A stretch of DNA of 64,000 bases from contig NZ_JARXRO010000009.1 in NCBI RefSeq assembly GCF_029887935.1, forward strand, positions 172,820 through 236,819. Reading direction: 5' to 3'. Positions 1-9,033 of the stretch are shown piece after piece (the stretch's first letter is position 1; every line of letters begins with the position of its first letter). The notes beneath the pieces were generated by a model. It searched no databases. It was not told the DNA's origin and worked only from the letters and a program-made list of their open reading frames with translations. The position numbers and the translations under genes were made by a program. Origin of the DNA: Luteimonas kalidii. Lineage in GTDB: Bacteria; Pseudomonadota; Gammaproteobacteria; Xanthomonadales; Xanthomonadaceae.

Positions 1-22
1 GCCGCCGCCCGTCAGCGGCGGA

Positions 23-1246
23 TCACTCGGTCGGACCGGGCGATGCCGGCGGCGTGGACATCGCCACCTGCGGCGCCGCGGCCGGGGGCGTTTCCATCGC
101 CACCTCCTTCGGCGCCACCGGCATGCCCGGCATGAACACCTTCTGCACGCCGTTGACGATCACGCGGTCGCCGGGCTCCAGGCCCGACTGCACCACGCGC
201 AGGCCGTCGACCGCGCGCCCGAGCTGCACGTCGCGCCGCTGCGCGGTGTCGCCTTCGCCCAGCACGTAGACGTACTTGCGGTCCTGGTCGGTGAGCACCG
301 CCTTGTCGTCCACCAGCAGCGCATCGAACTCGGCGCTGCCCTCCAGCTGCACGCGCGCGAACAGCCCCGGCGTGAACAGCCGCTGCGGATTGCGCAGCAC
401 CGCGCGGGCGCGGATGGTGCCGGTGGCGGGATCGACCTGGTTGTCGATGAAATCCACGCTGCCCGCGTGCGGGTAGCCGTCCTCGCCGGCGAGGCCCACG
501 CGCACCGGATTCTCGGTGGTGGCGCGCTCGCCCTGCTGCGCAAGCCGGCTGTAGCGCAGCCAGGTCTGCTCGTCGGCCTCGAAGTGCACGTGCACCGGAT
601 CCTGCGAGACCACCGTGGTGAGCAGGGTGGCGTCGGCCTGGGCGAGGTTGCCGGTGGTGACCAGCGCGCGGCCGGCGCGGCCGTCGATGGGCGAGCGCAC
701 CTGGGTGAACTGCAGGTCCAGGCGTGCCGCGGCGACCGCGGCCTGCGCCGCGCGCACCGCGGCGTCACCCTGGGCGGTGGCGGCGTTGCGGGTCTCGAAC
801 TCCTCGCGCGAGATCGCGCGCGCCTCGACCAGCGCCTTGGCGCGGGTGTTCTGCGCGGCGGCCAGGCGGGCCTCGCTGCGCGCGCGCTCGAGCTCGGCCT
901 GGGCCTGGTCGAGCGCCGCGCGGTAGGGGCGCGGGTCGATCTCGAACAGCAGGTCGCCCTTGTCGACTTCCTCGCCCTCGTCGTAGGCCACGCGCAGCAC
1001 GTAGCCGCTCACGCGCGGGCGCAGTTCGACGGTCTCCACCGCGCTGATGCGTCCGGTGAAGTCGTCCCACTGCGTCACCGGCCTGGCGACCACTTCGGCG
1101 ACGCTCACCTCCGGCGGCGGCGGGGCGCCGTCGCCGGGGGCGGCTTCGCTGCTGCAGGCCACCGCGAGCGCGGCGGCGAGCAGCAGGGGGATCAGGCGAA
1201 CGGTGCGCACGGCACGCCCGGTGGAGAGATCAGCAATGTTCGTCAT
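23..1246 (-). CDS. RND efflux membrane fusion protein (SmeV/MexE-like)
   Basis: This 407-residue periplasmic adaptor would link an inner-membrane RND pump to an outer-membrane channel for drug export. The N-terminus is a lipoprotein-type signal with Cys31 after a hydrophobic stretch, so it is probably lipid-anchored. Next come the first lipoyl half (SGYVLRVAYDEGEEV), a helical hairpin rich in Ala, Glu and Arg, the second half (VRSPIDGRAG), and the beta-barrel and membrane-proximal domains ending in GLEPGDRVIVNGVQKV. I chose the ATG at 1246 because the longer frame only adds Arg/Pro-rich residues, and an AGGAAA lies just upstream. The gene overlaps the end of the SDR-like gene by 17 bp, so translation is probably coupled. 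The pump gene should lie beyond the left edge. Confidence 0.93.
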   Translation of the reverse strand: MTNIADLSTGRAVRTVRLIPLLLAAALAVACSSEAAPGDGAPPPPEVSVAEVVARPVTQWDDFTGRISAVETVELRPRVSGYVLRVAYDEGEEVDKGDLLFEIDPRPYRAALDQAQAELERARSEARLAAAQNTRAKALVEARAISREEFETRNAATAQGDAAVRAAQAAVAAARLDLQFTQVRSPIDGRAGRALVTTGNLAQADATLLTTVVSQDPVHVHFEADEQTWLRYSRLAQQGERATTENPVRVGLAGEDGYPHAGSVDFIDNQVDPATGTIRARAVLRNPQRLFTPGLFARVQLEGSAEFDALLVDDKAVLTDQDRKYVYVLGEGDTAQRRDVQLGRAVDGLRVVQSGLEPGDRVIVNGVQKVFMPGMPVAPKEVAMETPPAAAPQVAMSTPPASPGPTE

Positions 1247-2123
1247 GGAGGTTTCCTGGCGAAGTGGGGAAGGCGATGGCATCGAGCAGCGCGCGCGCGG
1301 CGTGCAGGTCGCGCGCGGGCAGCAGGCTGTCCGGGGTGGCGGTGCGCCCGCGCGCGGCGCCCGGGGACGACGATCGCGCACGCGGGGGGGCGGCGGCGAT
1401 GACCTCGGGGGTCAAGGTGGCGGTGTAGTCGACGATCGGCGACGGCCGTCCGCGGCGCGCCGCGTCGAGCATCGACAGCGCGCGGCGGCCCACCGCGAGC
1501 GCCTTGTCCGCTTCGGTCTGCGCGTCGCCGCCGGCACGGGCCGCGCCGACCGGCGCGTCCAGCGACAGCAGCTGGACGCGCTGGCCGTGGCGTGCGGCCT
1601 CGTCGTGCAGCACGCGCGCCATCATCCGCAGCGCCGCGGCGGCGATCGAACAATGGCCGTAGCCGGCCCAGGGGTAGCGGCTGCCCGGGCCGCCGACCAG
1701 CACGTAGCCGGCGGCAGCATCGCCGAGCAGCGGCAACAGGTGGCGTGCGGCGAACAGGTGCGGCAGCAGGTCCTGGTCCAGCGCGCGCTGCAGCACGTCG
1801 GCCGGTTCGTCCATCAGCCGCCCGCAGGGATGGCTGCCGGCCAGGCTGGCGACCACGCCGTCGAAGGAGCGGCCAAGCGCCCGCAGTTCGCGCGCGAGCG
1901 CGGCGGCATCGGCATCGCTGGCGATGGCGGCCGGCAGCGCGATCAGGTCGGCGCCGGGGTGGCGCTCGCGGATTCCGGCGCGGCCCGCGTCATCCAGGCC
2001 GACCGCCACCACCGGGCGTCCGGCCGCCACCGCGGCCTCGGCCACGCCGCGCCCGACCACCCCGTTCGCGCCCAGCACGACCAGGACGGGCGTCATTGTT
2101 CCGGAATCGATTATCCCGTTCAT
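1230..2123 (-). CDS. SDR-fold protein of the efflux operon (SmeU1-like)
   Basis: A 297-residue Rossmann-fold protein with the nucleotide-binding motif GANGVVGRG near the start. The place where a classical SDR has YxxxK reads YGHCS, so the catalytic lysine is replaced by serine and the protein may bind a dinucleotide without normal turnover. The ATG at 2123 has a good GGGAGG ribosome site; a second ATG at 2096 is possible. It shares a 4-bp ATGA overlap with the membrane-protein gene before it and overlaps the fusion-protein gene after it. In Stenotrophomonas the SmeU1VWU2X operon has SDR genes beside the pump genes; this order matches, so a role in efflux control or redox response is inferred. 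Confidence 0.85.
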   Translation of the reverse strand: MNGIIDSGTMTPVLVVLGANGVVGRGVAEAAVAAGRPVVAVGLDDAGRAGIRERHPGADLIALPAAIASDADAAALARELRALGRSFDGVVASLAGSHPCGRLMDEPADVLQRALDQDLLPHLFAARHLLPLLGDAAAGYVLVGGPGSRYPWAGYGHCSIAAAALRMMARVLHDEAARHGQRVQLLSLDAPVGAARAGGDAQTEADKALAVGRRALSMLDAARRGRPSPIVDYTATLTPEVIAAAPPRARSSSPGAARGRTATPDSLLPARDLHAARALLDAIAFPTSPGNLHDEHC

Positions 2124-2365
2124 GGGAAAGTCCCTCCCGAAATCGTGACCTCGGCGGCCCGGCGCGCGGCCTGGAACACCCGGTCGACCAGCCACAGCAG
2201 GCCCGGCAGGGCGGCGGCCGTGAGGCCCGCGGCGAGCAGCCAGGCCCATCCCTGCCCGACGGCAAGCCATTGATTCAGAACGAGCGCGGCCAGCGCGAGC
2301 ACGTCGGCGGCCAGCAGCAGCACGAGGCTGGCATAGGACAGGTGGCGGCGGGGGGCGGTGCGCAT
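2120..2365 (-). CDS. small two-helix membrane protein, first gene of efflux operon
   Basis: An 81-residue protein with two hydrophobic segments (about residues 9-27 and 34-55) separated by a short polar loop and followed by a basic amphipathic end. I do not recognise a named family. The start is the ATG at 2365, just inside a longer Arg-rich frame. Its stop overlaps the next start as ATGA, so it is translationally coupled to the SDR-like gene. It is the first gene of an operon diverging from the LysR gene at 2498. Confidence 0.7.
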   Translation of the reverse strand: MRTAPRRHLSYASLVLLLAADVLALAALVLNQWLAVGQGWAWLLAAGLTAAALPGLLWLVDRVFQAARRAAEVTISGGTFP

Positions 2366-2416
2366 GGTGGCGCTCCATCGGCGGGAACGGCGCCTAGATT
2401 GCGCCTGCAATCAGGA

Positions 2417-2437
2417 CTTGATTAGTCCCCAATCAAG
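2417..2437. promoter_or_regulatory. LysR-type operator, perfect inverted repeat
   Basis: CTTGATT and AATCAAG form a perfect 7-bp inverted repeat with a 7-bp spacer in the 132-bp gap between the LysR gene and the divergent efflux operon. This is the usual place for a LysR operator controlling both directions. Binding by the neighbouring LysR protein is inferred. Confidence 0.7.
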
Positions 2438-2497
2438 GGAATAATTGTCCAGCAGGTGGGCCAATCGCCTTTTCCCCCAATTCCCCCGGAGGCACGC

Positions 2498-3535
2498 ATG
2501 TCTCACGATCTCAACGACACCCTGATCTTCGTCAAGGTGGTCGAGCACGGCAGCTTCGTCGGTGCGGCGAAGTCGCTGCGCCTGCCCAAGACCACGGTCA
2601 GCCGCAAGGTGCAGGAGCTCGAGTCGCGCCTGGGCGCGCAGCTGCTGCACCGCACGACGCGCAAGCTCGGCCTCACCGAAGCCGGCAACGTCTATTACGA
2701 ACACTCGCAGCGCATCGCGCGCGACCTGAGCGAGGCCGAGAGCGCGGTCGGCCAGCTGCAGGCCGGCCCGCGCGGCTGGCTGCGCTTCACCGCGCCGTAC
2801 TCGATCGGCATCGACAAGATCGCGCCGCTGCTGGGCGAGTTCCACATGCGCCATCCGGAGGTGCGGGTGGAGATGATGCTGTCGAACGAACCGGTGGACC
2901 TGATCGCCGGCGAGATCGACGTCGCGCTGCGCCTCGGGCCGCTGCCCGATTCGAGCCTGGTCGCGCGCCGGCTCGGCAGCCTGCGCACCCAGGTGTTCGC
3001 CGGCGCCGCGTACATCGAGCGCTACGGCGAGCCGCTGCATCCGGACGAACTGCCCCACCACCGCACGCTGGCGATGCCCAAGCACCGCCACGGCAACGGC
3101 TACGCCTGGACCCTCGACGACGGCAACGGCGCGCAGCAGTTCCCGGTCAATCCAATCCTGGTGGCCAATGATCCGGCCGCGCTCAAGGGTGCCCTGCTGT
3201 GCGGCGAGGGCCTGGTGATCGGCGCCGACGTGATGGTCAAGCCGATGGTGGAACACGGCGTGGTCAAGCGCGTGCTGGCCGGCTGGACCGGCGGCGAATA
3301 CGAGTTCAACGCCGTGTTCCCGCGCGGCCACGGCCAGTCGCCCAAGGTGCGCGCGTTCGTCGACTTCCTGCTCGAACGCCTCAACCTGGAGATCGACTAC
3401 ATGGCCGCGCAGTGCCCGCTGATGGCGGCGCGTTGCACCGCCGAGGGCGGCGCGCACGAGGAGGCGAACGATCCAGCGCAGGCCGAGGACATCGCCGCCG
3501 GCAAGCGGATCCTGGAGACCGTCACCGCGGGCTGA
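2498..3535 (+). CDS. LysR-family regulator divergent from efflux operon (SmeRv-like)
   Basis: A 345-residue LysR protein. Residues about 5-63 are the winged helix-turn-helix (FVGAAKSLRLPKTTVSRKVQ, then LLHRTTRKLGLTEAG). The effector domain follows and there is a longer acidic tail after residue 305. The ATG at 2498 has a strong GGAGG at 2489-2493. It diverges from the SDR/fusion-protein operon with a perfect dyad between them, as SmeRv does beside SmeU1VWU2X in Stenotrophomonas. It probably senses a toxic small molecule and switches the pump on; the ligand cannot be read from the sequence. Confidence 0.93.
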   Translation: MSHDLNDTLIFVKVVEHGSFVGAAKSLRLPKTTVSRKVQELESRLGAQLLHRTTRKLGLTEAGNVYYEHSQRIARDLSEAESAVGQLQAGPRGWLRFTAPYSIGIDKIAPLLGEFHMRHPEVRVEMMLSNEPVDLIAGEIDVALRLGPLPDSSLVARRLGSLRTQVFAGAAYIERYGEPLHPDELPHHRTLAMPKHRHGNGYAWTLDDGNGAQQFPVNPILVANDPAALKGALLCGEGLVIGADVMVKPMVEHGVVKRVLAGWTGGEYEFNAVFPRGHGQSPKVRAFVDFLLERLNLEIDYMAAQCPLMAARCTAEGGAHEEANDPAQAEDIAAGKRILETVTAG

Positions 3536-3603
3536 GCCGGCCCCTGCATCCGGCGTCGGCGACCGATAGACTGGCGATCGCTCGCCAGGGGACGCTGCGC
3601 CGT

Positions 3604-4992
3604 ATGCAATCCATGCAGGAGGATGCTCCGCAAGCCACCGGTGCGCAGGCGCCGGCGACGCGTGTCGCGTTCGAACGCCTGCGCGAACGCACCGACGAAC
3701 TCGAGCTGATCGTCTCCGGCCTGCTCGCGTTCGCGCTGCTGACCGTACCGGGGCGCGTGTTCGATGCCTGGGCGGCGAACGCGGTGCACGTCGAGGGCGT
3801 GTTCCTGTACGCGCTTTGGTTCGGCTTCCTGGTGGTGTCCGGACTGAGCTACACCCTCGGCACCGCATTCGTCGTCCACCTTGCGATCCGCGGCTACTGG
3901 GTCGGGCTGATCGGGCTCAAGTCCACGTTTCCGGACGGCATCCGCTGGGACCGCGTACCGCTCATGGGGCCGGTATCGCGGGCCTTCTACCAGCGCCGGG
4001 TCGGTGATCTGGGGCAGGCGATCGACCGCGTCGACCGCGCTGCCTCGATCCTGTTCGCGATGACGATCCTGATTGCGCTGGCGATCGTGTGGGTGGGTGT
4101 GCTCGCGGTGGCCACGATCCTGCTCGGTGGCGCGATCGGCGCGCTGTTCGACGACAGCGCGCGAGTCACGAACCTGCTGCTGTTCGCGGGCTACGTGCTG
4201 TTCATCGTCGCCGGACTGGTGCCGGTCGTGCTCGAGAAGCTGATCGCTCGGCGGCAGGCGCGGGCCCAGGCCTCGCCGGTGCTCGAACGCATCGTGCGTG
4301 CGCTGTTGCGGGTCCTCGGCGTCCTGGTGCCGCAGCGGCTCATCATGCCGGTGCAGCTCACCCTGCAGAGCAATCTGCACGGGAACGGCTTCATCGTGGC
4401 GTACATGGTGGTGATCATGGCCACCAGCATCTTCGGCTCGCTCCAGATCGCCGGCTCGCTGCGGCTGGCGATGGTCGACCGCTACGACTTGGTGACCGGC
4501 GAGGCGGTCGAGCACGGCATGCTCACTGCGCACTACGAATCGCTGCGTTCGGAGCATGACGTGCTGTTGCGCTATCCGATGATTCCATCGGACCGGATCA
4601 GCGAGGCCCATCTGCGGCTGTTCATCCCGCACCAGCCGCAGCGTGACAACGCGCTGGCGCGTGAACGCTGCCGCGGGCTGGAACGTGGCCGCAACGCAGC
4701 CAGTGGCCCCGACGCCGCGCGCCTGGCGGTGACGTGCGTGGGTACCTTGTGGACCGCGACGCTCGACGGGCAGCCGGTCCCGCTCGACGGGTTCGTGCCG
4801 ATGGAACGGCGCGACCTGGGCTTGCGTGGGCTGGTCGGCTACCTCGACGTGTCCGGGCTCGCGCCCGGTCGGCACGACCTGCGCCTGCTCTGGAATGCCG
4901 AGGGCGGGGACTCGGGCAGGTTGCGGCGCCGCGAGTACTTCATCCCGTTCTGGTTCACCCCGGGCATGGAACTGCCCGCGACTGCCCGCTAG
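3604..4992 (+). CDS. conserved multi-pass membrane protein of unknown function
   Basis: A 462-residue protein with about six hydrophobic helices, at roughly residues 33-53, 62-82, 137-165, 178-200, 257-285 and a weaker one. The C-terminal third (from about residue 300) is soluble; it begins with a segment containing RYPMIPSDRI and ends in a beta-rich stretch (LAPGRHDLRLLWN). I do not recognise a family. It starts at the ATG at 3604, with another at 3613; I see no clear ribosome site to decide. It stands alone between the LysR gene and dbpA. Confidence 0.75.
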   Translation: MQSMQEDAPQATGAQAPATRVAFERLRERTDELELIVSGLLAFALLTVPGRVFDAWAANAVHVEGVFLYALWFGFLVVSGLSYTLGTAFVVHLAIRGYWVGLIGLKSTFPDGIRWDRVPLMGPVSRAFYQRRVGDLGQAIDRVDRAASILFAMTILIALAIVWVGVLAVATILLGGAIGALFDDSARVTNLLLFAGYVLFIVAGLVPVVLEKLIARRQARAQASPVLERIVRALLRVLGVLVPQRLIMPVQLTLQSNLHGNGFIVAYMVVIMATSIFGSLQIAGSLRLAMVDRYDLVTGEAVEHGMLTAHYESLRSEHDVLLRYPMIPSDRISEAHLRLFIPHQPQRDNALARERCRGLERGRNAASGPDAARLAVTCVGTLWTATLDGQPVPLDGFVPMERRDLGLRGLVGYLDVSGLAPGRHDLRLLWNAEGGDSGRLRRREYFIPFWFTPGMELPATAR

Positions 4993-5017
4993 CAGCGCGT
5001 CGGCGCCGGGATCCGGA

Positions 5018-5054
5018 CAGCCGCCGAAGGGGCGTGCGTTCGTCGACTTCCTGC
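5018..5054 (+). pseudogene. LysR 3'-end relic upstream of dbpA
   Basis: These 37 bases match 33 of 37 positions of the LysR gene at 3335-3371, the codons for the C-terminal segment KVRAFVDFLL. They sit in the 83-bp gap before dbpA with no LysR gene attached. I read this as the scar of a deleted or duplicated LysR gene. Confidence 0.5.
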
Positions 5055-5075
5055 GCGACCTGCGATCATGCGCGC

Positions 5076-6458
5076 ATGACCACGCCGCACGCCTTCGCGC
5101 AACTTCCGCTGTCGCCTGCGCTGCTGCAGGGGGTCGACGCACTCGGCTACACGGCGATGACGCCGGTCCAGGCGCAGGCGCTGCCCGCGATCCTCGACGG
5201 CCGCGACCTCATCGCCCAGGCGCCGACCGGCAGCGGCAAGACCGCCGCGTTCGGGCTCGGGCTGCTGCATCGGCTCGACGATTCGCGCCCGGGCACGCAG
5301 GCGCTGGTGCTGTGCCCCACGCGCGAACTCGCCGACCAGGTCGGCAAGCAGCTGCGCAGGCTGGCCGTTGGCATTCCCAACCTCAAGGTATCGATCCTAT
5401 GCGGCGGCATCCCGCTCGGCCCGCAGCTGGCCTCGCTGGTGCATCCGCCGCAGGTCGTGGTCGGCACCCCCGGGCGGATCCAGGAACTGGCGAAGAAGCA
5501 GGCGCTGCACCTGGGCGGCGTTCGCACGCTGGTGCTCGACGAGGCCGACCGGATGCTCGACATGGGATTCGAGGACGCGATCCGCGATATCGTCAGGCGC
5601 ACGCCGAAGGATCGCCAGGGCCTGCTGTTCTCGGCCACCTACCCCGACGCGATCCGCGCGCTGGGCAACGCGATGCTGCGCGATGCGCTGGAAGTGAGCA
5701 TCGACGGCGGCGCGCAGCCGGCCTCGATCGAGCAGCTGTTCTTCGAGGTCGAGCCCGCGCGCCGCGCGCCGCTGCTGGCCGCGTTGCTGTTGCGTTACCG
5801 GCCGGAATCGGCGGTGGTGTTCTGCAACACCCGCGCCGATACCGCCGAGGTGGTCGGTTCGCTCGACCACTACGGCTTCTCCGCGCTGGCCCTGCATGGC
5901 GACATGGAGCAGCGCGACCGCGACGAAGTGCTGGTGCGGTTCGCCAACCGCAGCTGCAGCGTGCTGGTCGCCAGCGACGTCGCCGCGCGCGGGCTCGACG
6001 TCGAGGACCTCTCCGCAGTAGTCAACTACGAGCTGCCCACCGACGCCGACACCTACCTGCACCGCATCGGCCGCACCGGCCGCGCCGGGCGCCCCGGCCT
6101 GGCGCTGAGCCTGTGCACGCCGCGCGAGCTGCCGCGCGCGACCGCGATCGAGGAACGCCAGGGCCGGCCGCTGCGCTGGGAGAAGCTGCAGCCGCTTGCG
6201 GGCAGGGCCGCGAACGTGCCGGCCGCCGCGATGGCCACGCTGCGCATCGATGCCGGCCGCAGCGACAAGCTGCGCCCCGGCGACATCGTCGGGGCGCTGA
6301 CCGGCGCGGCCGGCCTGCACAAGGACGCCATCGGACGGATCGACGTATTCGCGACGCGCAGCTACGTCGCCGTCGCACGCGCGCGGGCGGCAGAGGCCCT
6401 CGCGGGATTGCGCGAAGGCAGGATCAAGGGACGCAGGTTCCGCGTGGCGCGGCTGTAG
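5076..6458 (+). CDS. dbpA: ATP-dependent RNA helicase DbpA
   Basis: A 460-residue DEAD-box helicase that remodels 23S rRNA during 50S subunit assembly. The motifs appear in order: Q motif (GYTAMTPVQAQALP), Walker A (APTGSGKT), PTRELA, TPGR, DEAD, SAT, the helicase C core (VASDVAARGLDVEDL) and HRIGRTGRAG. After residue 380 comes the DbpA RNA-binding domain (LRPGDIVGALTGAAGL...GRIDVF), which binds hairpin 92 of 23S rRNA. Length matches E. coli DbpA (457). I took the ATG at 5076, just before MTTPHAF. No operon partner is evident. Confidence 0.96.
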   Translation: MTTPHAFAQLPLSPALLQGVDALGYTAMTPVQAQALPAILDGRDLIAQAPTGSGKTAAFGLGLLHRLDDSRPGTQALVLCPTRELADQVGKQLRRLAVGIPNLKVSILCGGIPLGPQLASLVHPPQVVVGTPGRIQELAKKQALHLGGVRTLVLDEADRMLDMGFEDAIRDIVRRTPKDRQGLLFSATYPDAIRALGNAMLRDALEVSIDGGAQPASIEQLFFEVEPARRAPLLAALLLRYRPESAVVFCNTRADTAEVVGSLDHYGFSALALHGDMEQRDRDEVLVRFANRSCSVLVASDVAARGLDVEDLSAVVNYELPTDADTYLHRIGRTGRAGRPGLALSLCTPRELPRATAIEERQGRPLRWEKLQPLAGRAANVPAAAMATLRIDAGRSDKLRPGDIVGALTGAAGLHKDAIGRIDVFATRSYVAVARARAAEALAGLREGRIKGRRFRVARL

Positions 6459-6634
6459 CGGCAGCCGCACGCGGCGAGCCAGTCGCGCTACGCGCACGCG
6501 GGTTCGAACAATGCCGGGGTGAACTCGCGCCGGCGATCCCGGGCAGCATCGAGCGCAAGGTGGACATCGCCGGCCAGTTCCCCCGCCAGTTCGACGATCG
6601 CATGGTGGCCGTGACGCAGCACCTCGCGGCGCCG

Positions 6635-7612
6635 TCAGGGCCGCAGCAGCACCTTGCCGCCGCGACCGGGGCGCTGGCTCGCGGCCATCGCCTGCGGCGC
6701 CTGGTCGAGCGGGACGACTGCGTCCACCGGCAGCCGCAGTTCGCCGCTGGCTGCGCGCTGCAGCAGTTCGCCCACCAGGCGGCGGCGCACGTCCGCGGGC
6801 AGTGCGCGGCCGGTGCGGCTGCCCCAGAACCCGCGCACCACCAGGTCGCGGAAGATCACCTCGCCCGACGGCACGTGCATCGGCTCGCCGCCCATCGCGC
6901 CGAAGCTCACCAGGGTGCCGCCGTCGCCGAGCAGGCCGACCAGGTCGGCGGTCGCCGCGCCGCCGACCGAATCGATCGCGACGCGCGCACGCGCCTTGCC
7001 GACCAGCGACCGGGCGCGCTCGCGCCAGTCGTCGCCGGTGCAGGCGATCGCGTCACCGACGCCGACCTCCGCGAGCTCATCCACGCCCGCTTCGCGCCGG
7101 ACCAGGCTGAGCACGCGCACGCCGCGTGCGGCGGCGAGCATCGCCAGCGCCTTGCCGACCGCGCCATTGGCCGCGTTCTGCACGATCCACTGCCCGGACT
7201 CGAGTTCGAGCGAGTCGAGCAGCATCAGCGCGCTCAGCGGCATCGCCACGAGCTGCGCGCCGACCGCATCGTCGACGGCGTCTGGCAGCGGCACCGCCAG
7301 CGCGGCCGGCGCGACGAAGTACTCGGCCCAGGTGCCGTGCGCGGCCGCGATGTTGACGCGCTGGCCCACGGCCAGGCCCTCCACGCCGGCGCCGAGCGCG
7401 TCGATCGTGCCGCAGGCCTCGCTGCCACCGATCGCCGGCAGGGTGGGCTTCCAGCCGTACTGGCCGCGGATGGTCCACAGGTCGTGGTTGTGGATCGGTG
7501 CCAGCGCCATGCGCACGCGGATCTCACCTGGGCCGGGCTCGGGCACGGGCGCGTCACCGGCGGCGACCACGTCCGCCGGTTCGCCGAAGGTGGCATGGAT
7601 GGCACTGCGCAT
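6635..7612 (-). CDS. zinc-type alcohol dehydrogenase/quinone oxidoreductase family protein
   Basis: A 325-residue MDR-superfamily oxidoreductase. It has the N-terminal GroES-like fold (PGPGEIRVRMALAPIHNHDLW) and a nucleotide-binding domain with the loop NAANGAVGKALAMLAAARGV. The residues that hold catalytic zinc in true alcohol dehydrogenases are not all present, so an NADPH-dependent quinone or enone reductase is more likely. The start at 7612 gives a normal family length. The longer upstream frame is shadow. It converges on dbpA across a 176-bp gap. Confidence 0.9.
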   Translation of the reverse strand: MRSAIHATFGEPADVVAAGDAPVPEPGPGEIRVRMALAPIHNHDLWTIRGQYGWKPTLPAIGGSEACGTIDALGAGVEGLAVGQRVNIAAAHGTWAEYFVAPAALAVPLPDAVDDAVGAQLVAMPLSALMLLDSLELESGQWIVQNAANGAVGKALAMLAAARGVRVLSLVRREAGVDELAEVGVGDAIACTGDDWRERARSLVGKARARVAIDSVGGAATADLVGLLGDGGTLVSFGAMGGEPMHVPSGEVIFRDLVVRGFWGSRTGRALPADVRRRLVGELLQRAASGELRLPVDAVVPLDQAPQAMAASQRPGRGGKVLLRP

Positions 7613-7811
7613 GGCGGGTCCCGGGGAGAGTGTCCGCGCCCACGCTAACGCATCCGCGGGTAGCCCGGTACGTCCCGCGCCGCCGCAAGCCTGGAACACG
7701 CCGATGCGGAACGGGCGCCATACGGGGATGGGTGCGTGCGGGACATGATCGACATGCCATGCACGTCGGGATTGGCATCCTGCGTGCTTCACCGCGAGGA
7801 ATCGGATACGG

Positions 7812-8978
7812 GTGCGCACCCTGGACTGGCCACAGCTGACCGCGATCGCCTGGCCGCTGGCGGTGGCGCTGGTGCTCGGCCTGATCGTGCGCCACGCGCT
7901 GCTGTACGTGGCCCGGCGGGCGCGCGCGAAGTCGCGCGATTCGCTGCCCGCGCGGGTGGTGCAGGTGATCGCGGTGCCCGCGGCGCTGGCGCTTCCGCTG
8001 TTGTTCCTGATCCTGGCAGTGGAGGCCACGCCGCTGTCCGCCGGGGCCATCGCGCAGGCCAGGCACTGGCTCGGCATCGGCGTGCTGCTGTGCGTGACCT
8101 GGCTGGCGGTACGCGCGGTGGGCGCGGTCGAGGCGCGGATCCTGCGCGAGCATCCGGTCGACATCGAGGACAACCTCGCCGCGCGCCGGGTCCAGACCCA
8201 GACCCGCGTCATCGCACGCGTAATCCAGGGCGCGATCGCGCTGATCGGCATCTCGCTGGCGCTGATGACCTTCCCTGCGATCCGCCAGGTCGGCGCCACC
8301 CTGCTGGCCTCGGCCGGCATCATCGGCCTGGTCGCGGGCATCGCCGCCAAGCCGGTGTTCGGCAACCTGATCGCCGGCCTGCAGATCGCGCTGGCGCAGC
8401 CGATCCGGCTCGACGACGTGGTGATCGTGGAAGGCGAATGGGGACGCATCGAGGAGATCACCGCGACCTACGTGGTGGTGCGGATCTGGGACGAGCGACG
8501 CATGGTGGTGCCGCTGCAGTGGTTCATCGAGCACCCGTTCCAGAACTGGACCCGCACCAGCGCCGAGCTGCTCGGCACCGCGTTCCTGTGGCTGGACTAC
8601 CGCACGCCCATGGCCGAGGTGCGCGCGCAATTGCAAAGGATCTGCGAGGAGGATCCGCGCTGGGACGGACGCGTGTGCGTGGCCCAGGTCACGGAAACCT
8701 CCGAGCAGACCGTGCAGGTGCGGCTGCTGGTGAGTTCCCGCAATTCCGGCGACCTGTTCGACCTGCGGTGCGTGGTGCGCGAGCGCATGATCGATTACCT
8801 GTCGCAGCATCACCCGCAGTCGTTGCCGCGACTGCGTGCGGACCTCTCGCGCGAGCCGGGGGCCGATGCGCCCGCCGCCGGCACGTCCCCGACACCGGCG
8901 CCCGTCCACGCCGACACGATGTCCCCCGGGGCCGAGGACGACGCCGGCCGCGACCCCGCGTCTGCCGCCCCGTCGTGA
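7812..8978 (+). CDS. MscS-family mechanosensitive channel
   Basis: A 388-residue inner-membrane channel of the small-conductance mechanosensitive type, which releases solutes on osmotic downshock. There are four or more membrane segments. The pore-lining helix contains ASAGIIGLVAGIAAKPVFGN and leads into the MscS beta domain (IRLDDVVIVEGEWGRIEEI). The last 50 residues are Pro/Ala/Asp-rich and probably disordered. The start is a GTG at 7812. An isolated gene; the SLC13 permease begins 55 bp downstream. Confidence 0.94.
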   Translation: MRTLDWPQLTAIAWPLAVALVLGLIVRHALLYVARRARAKSRDSLPARVVQVIAVPAALALPLLFLILAVEATPLSAGAIAQARHWLGIGVLLCVTWLAVRAVGAVEARILREHPVDIEDNLAARRVQTQTRVIARVIQGAIALIGISLALMTFPAIRQVGATLLASAGIIGLVAGIAAKPVFGNLIAGLQIALAQPIRLDDVVIVEGEWGRIEEITATYVVVRIWDERRMVVPLQWFIEHPFQNWTRTSAELLGTAFLWLDYRTPMAEVRAQLQRICEEDPRWDGRVCVAQVTETSEQTVQVRLLVSSRNSGDLFDLRCVVRERMIDYLSQHHPQSLPRLRADLSREPGADAPAAGTSPTPAPVHADTMSPGAEDDAGRDPASAAPS

Positions 8979-9033
8979 CGAGGCATTCGCACGCGCCCGC
9001 TACCCTGTCGGGTCTCCCGGACGCGGGCTCCGC

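Noticed and set aside
1-22. GC-rich hairpin-like left edge
   Set aside because: Too short to judge; it probably belongs to the gap before the pump gene.
6488-6635. Minus-strand frame after the zinc-type dehydrogenase reading HHAIVELAGELAGDVHLALD
   Set aside because: It looks somewhat protein-like but has no clear start or ribosome site and I recognise no family; it may be a relic.
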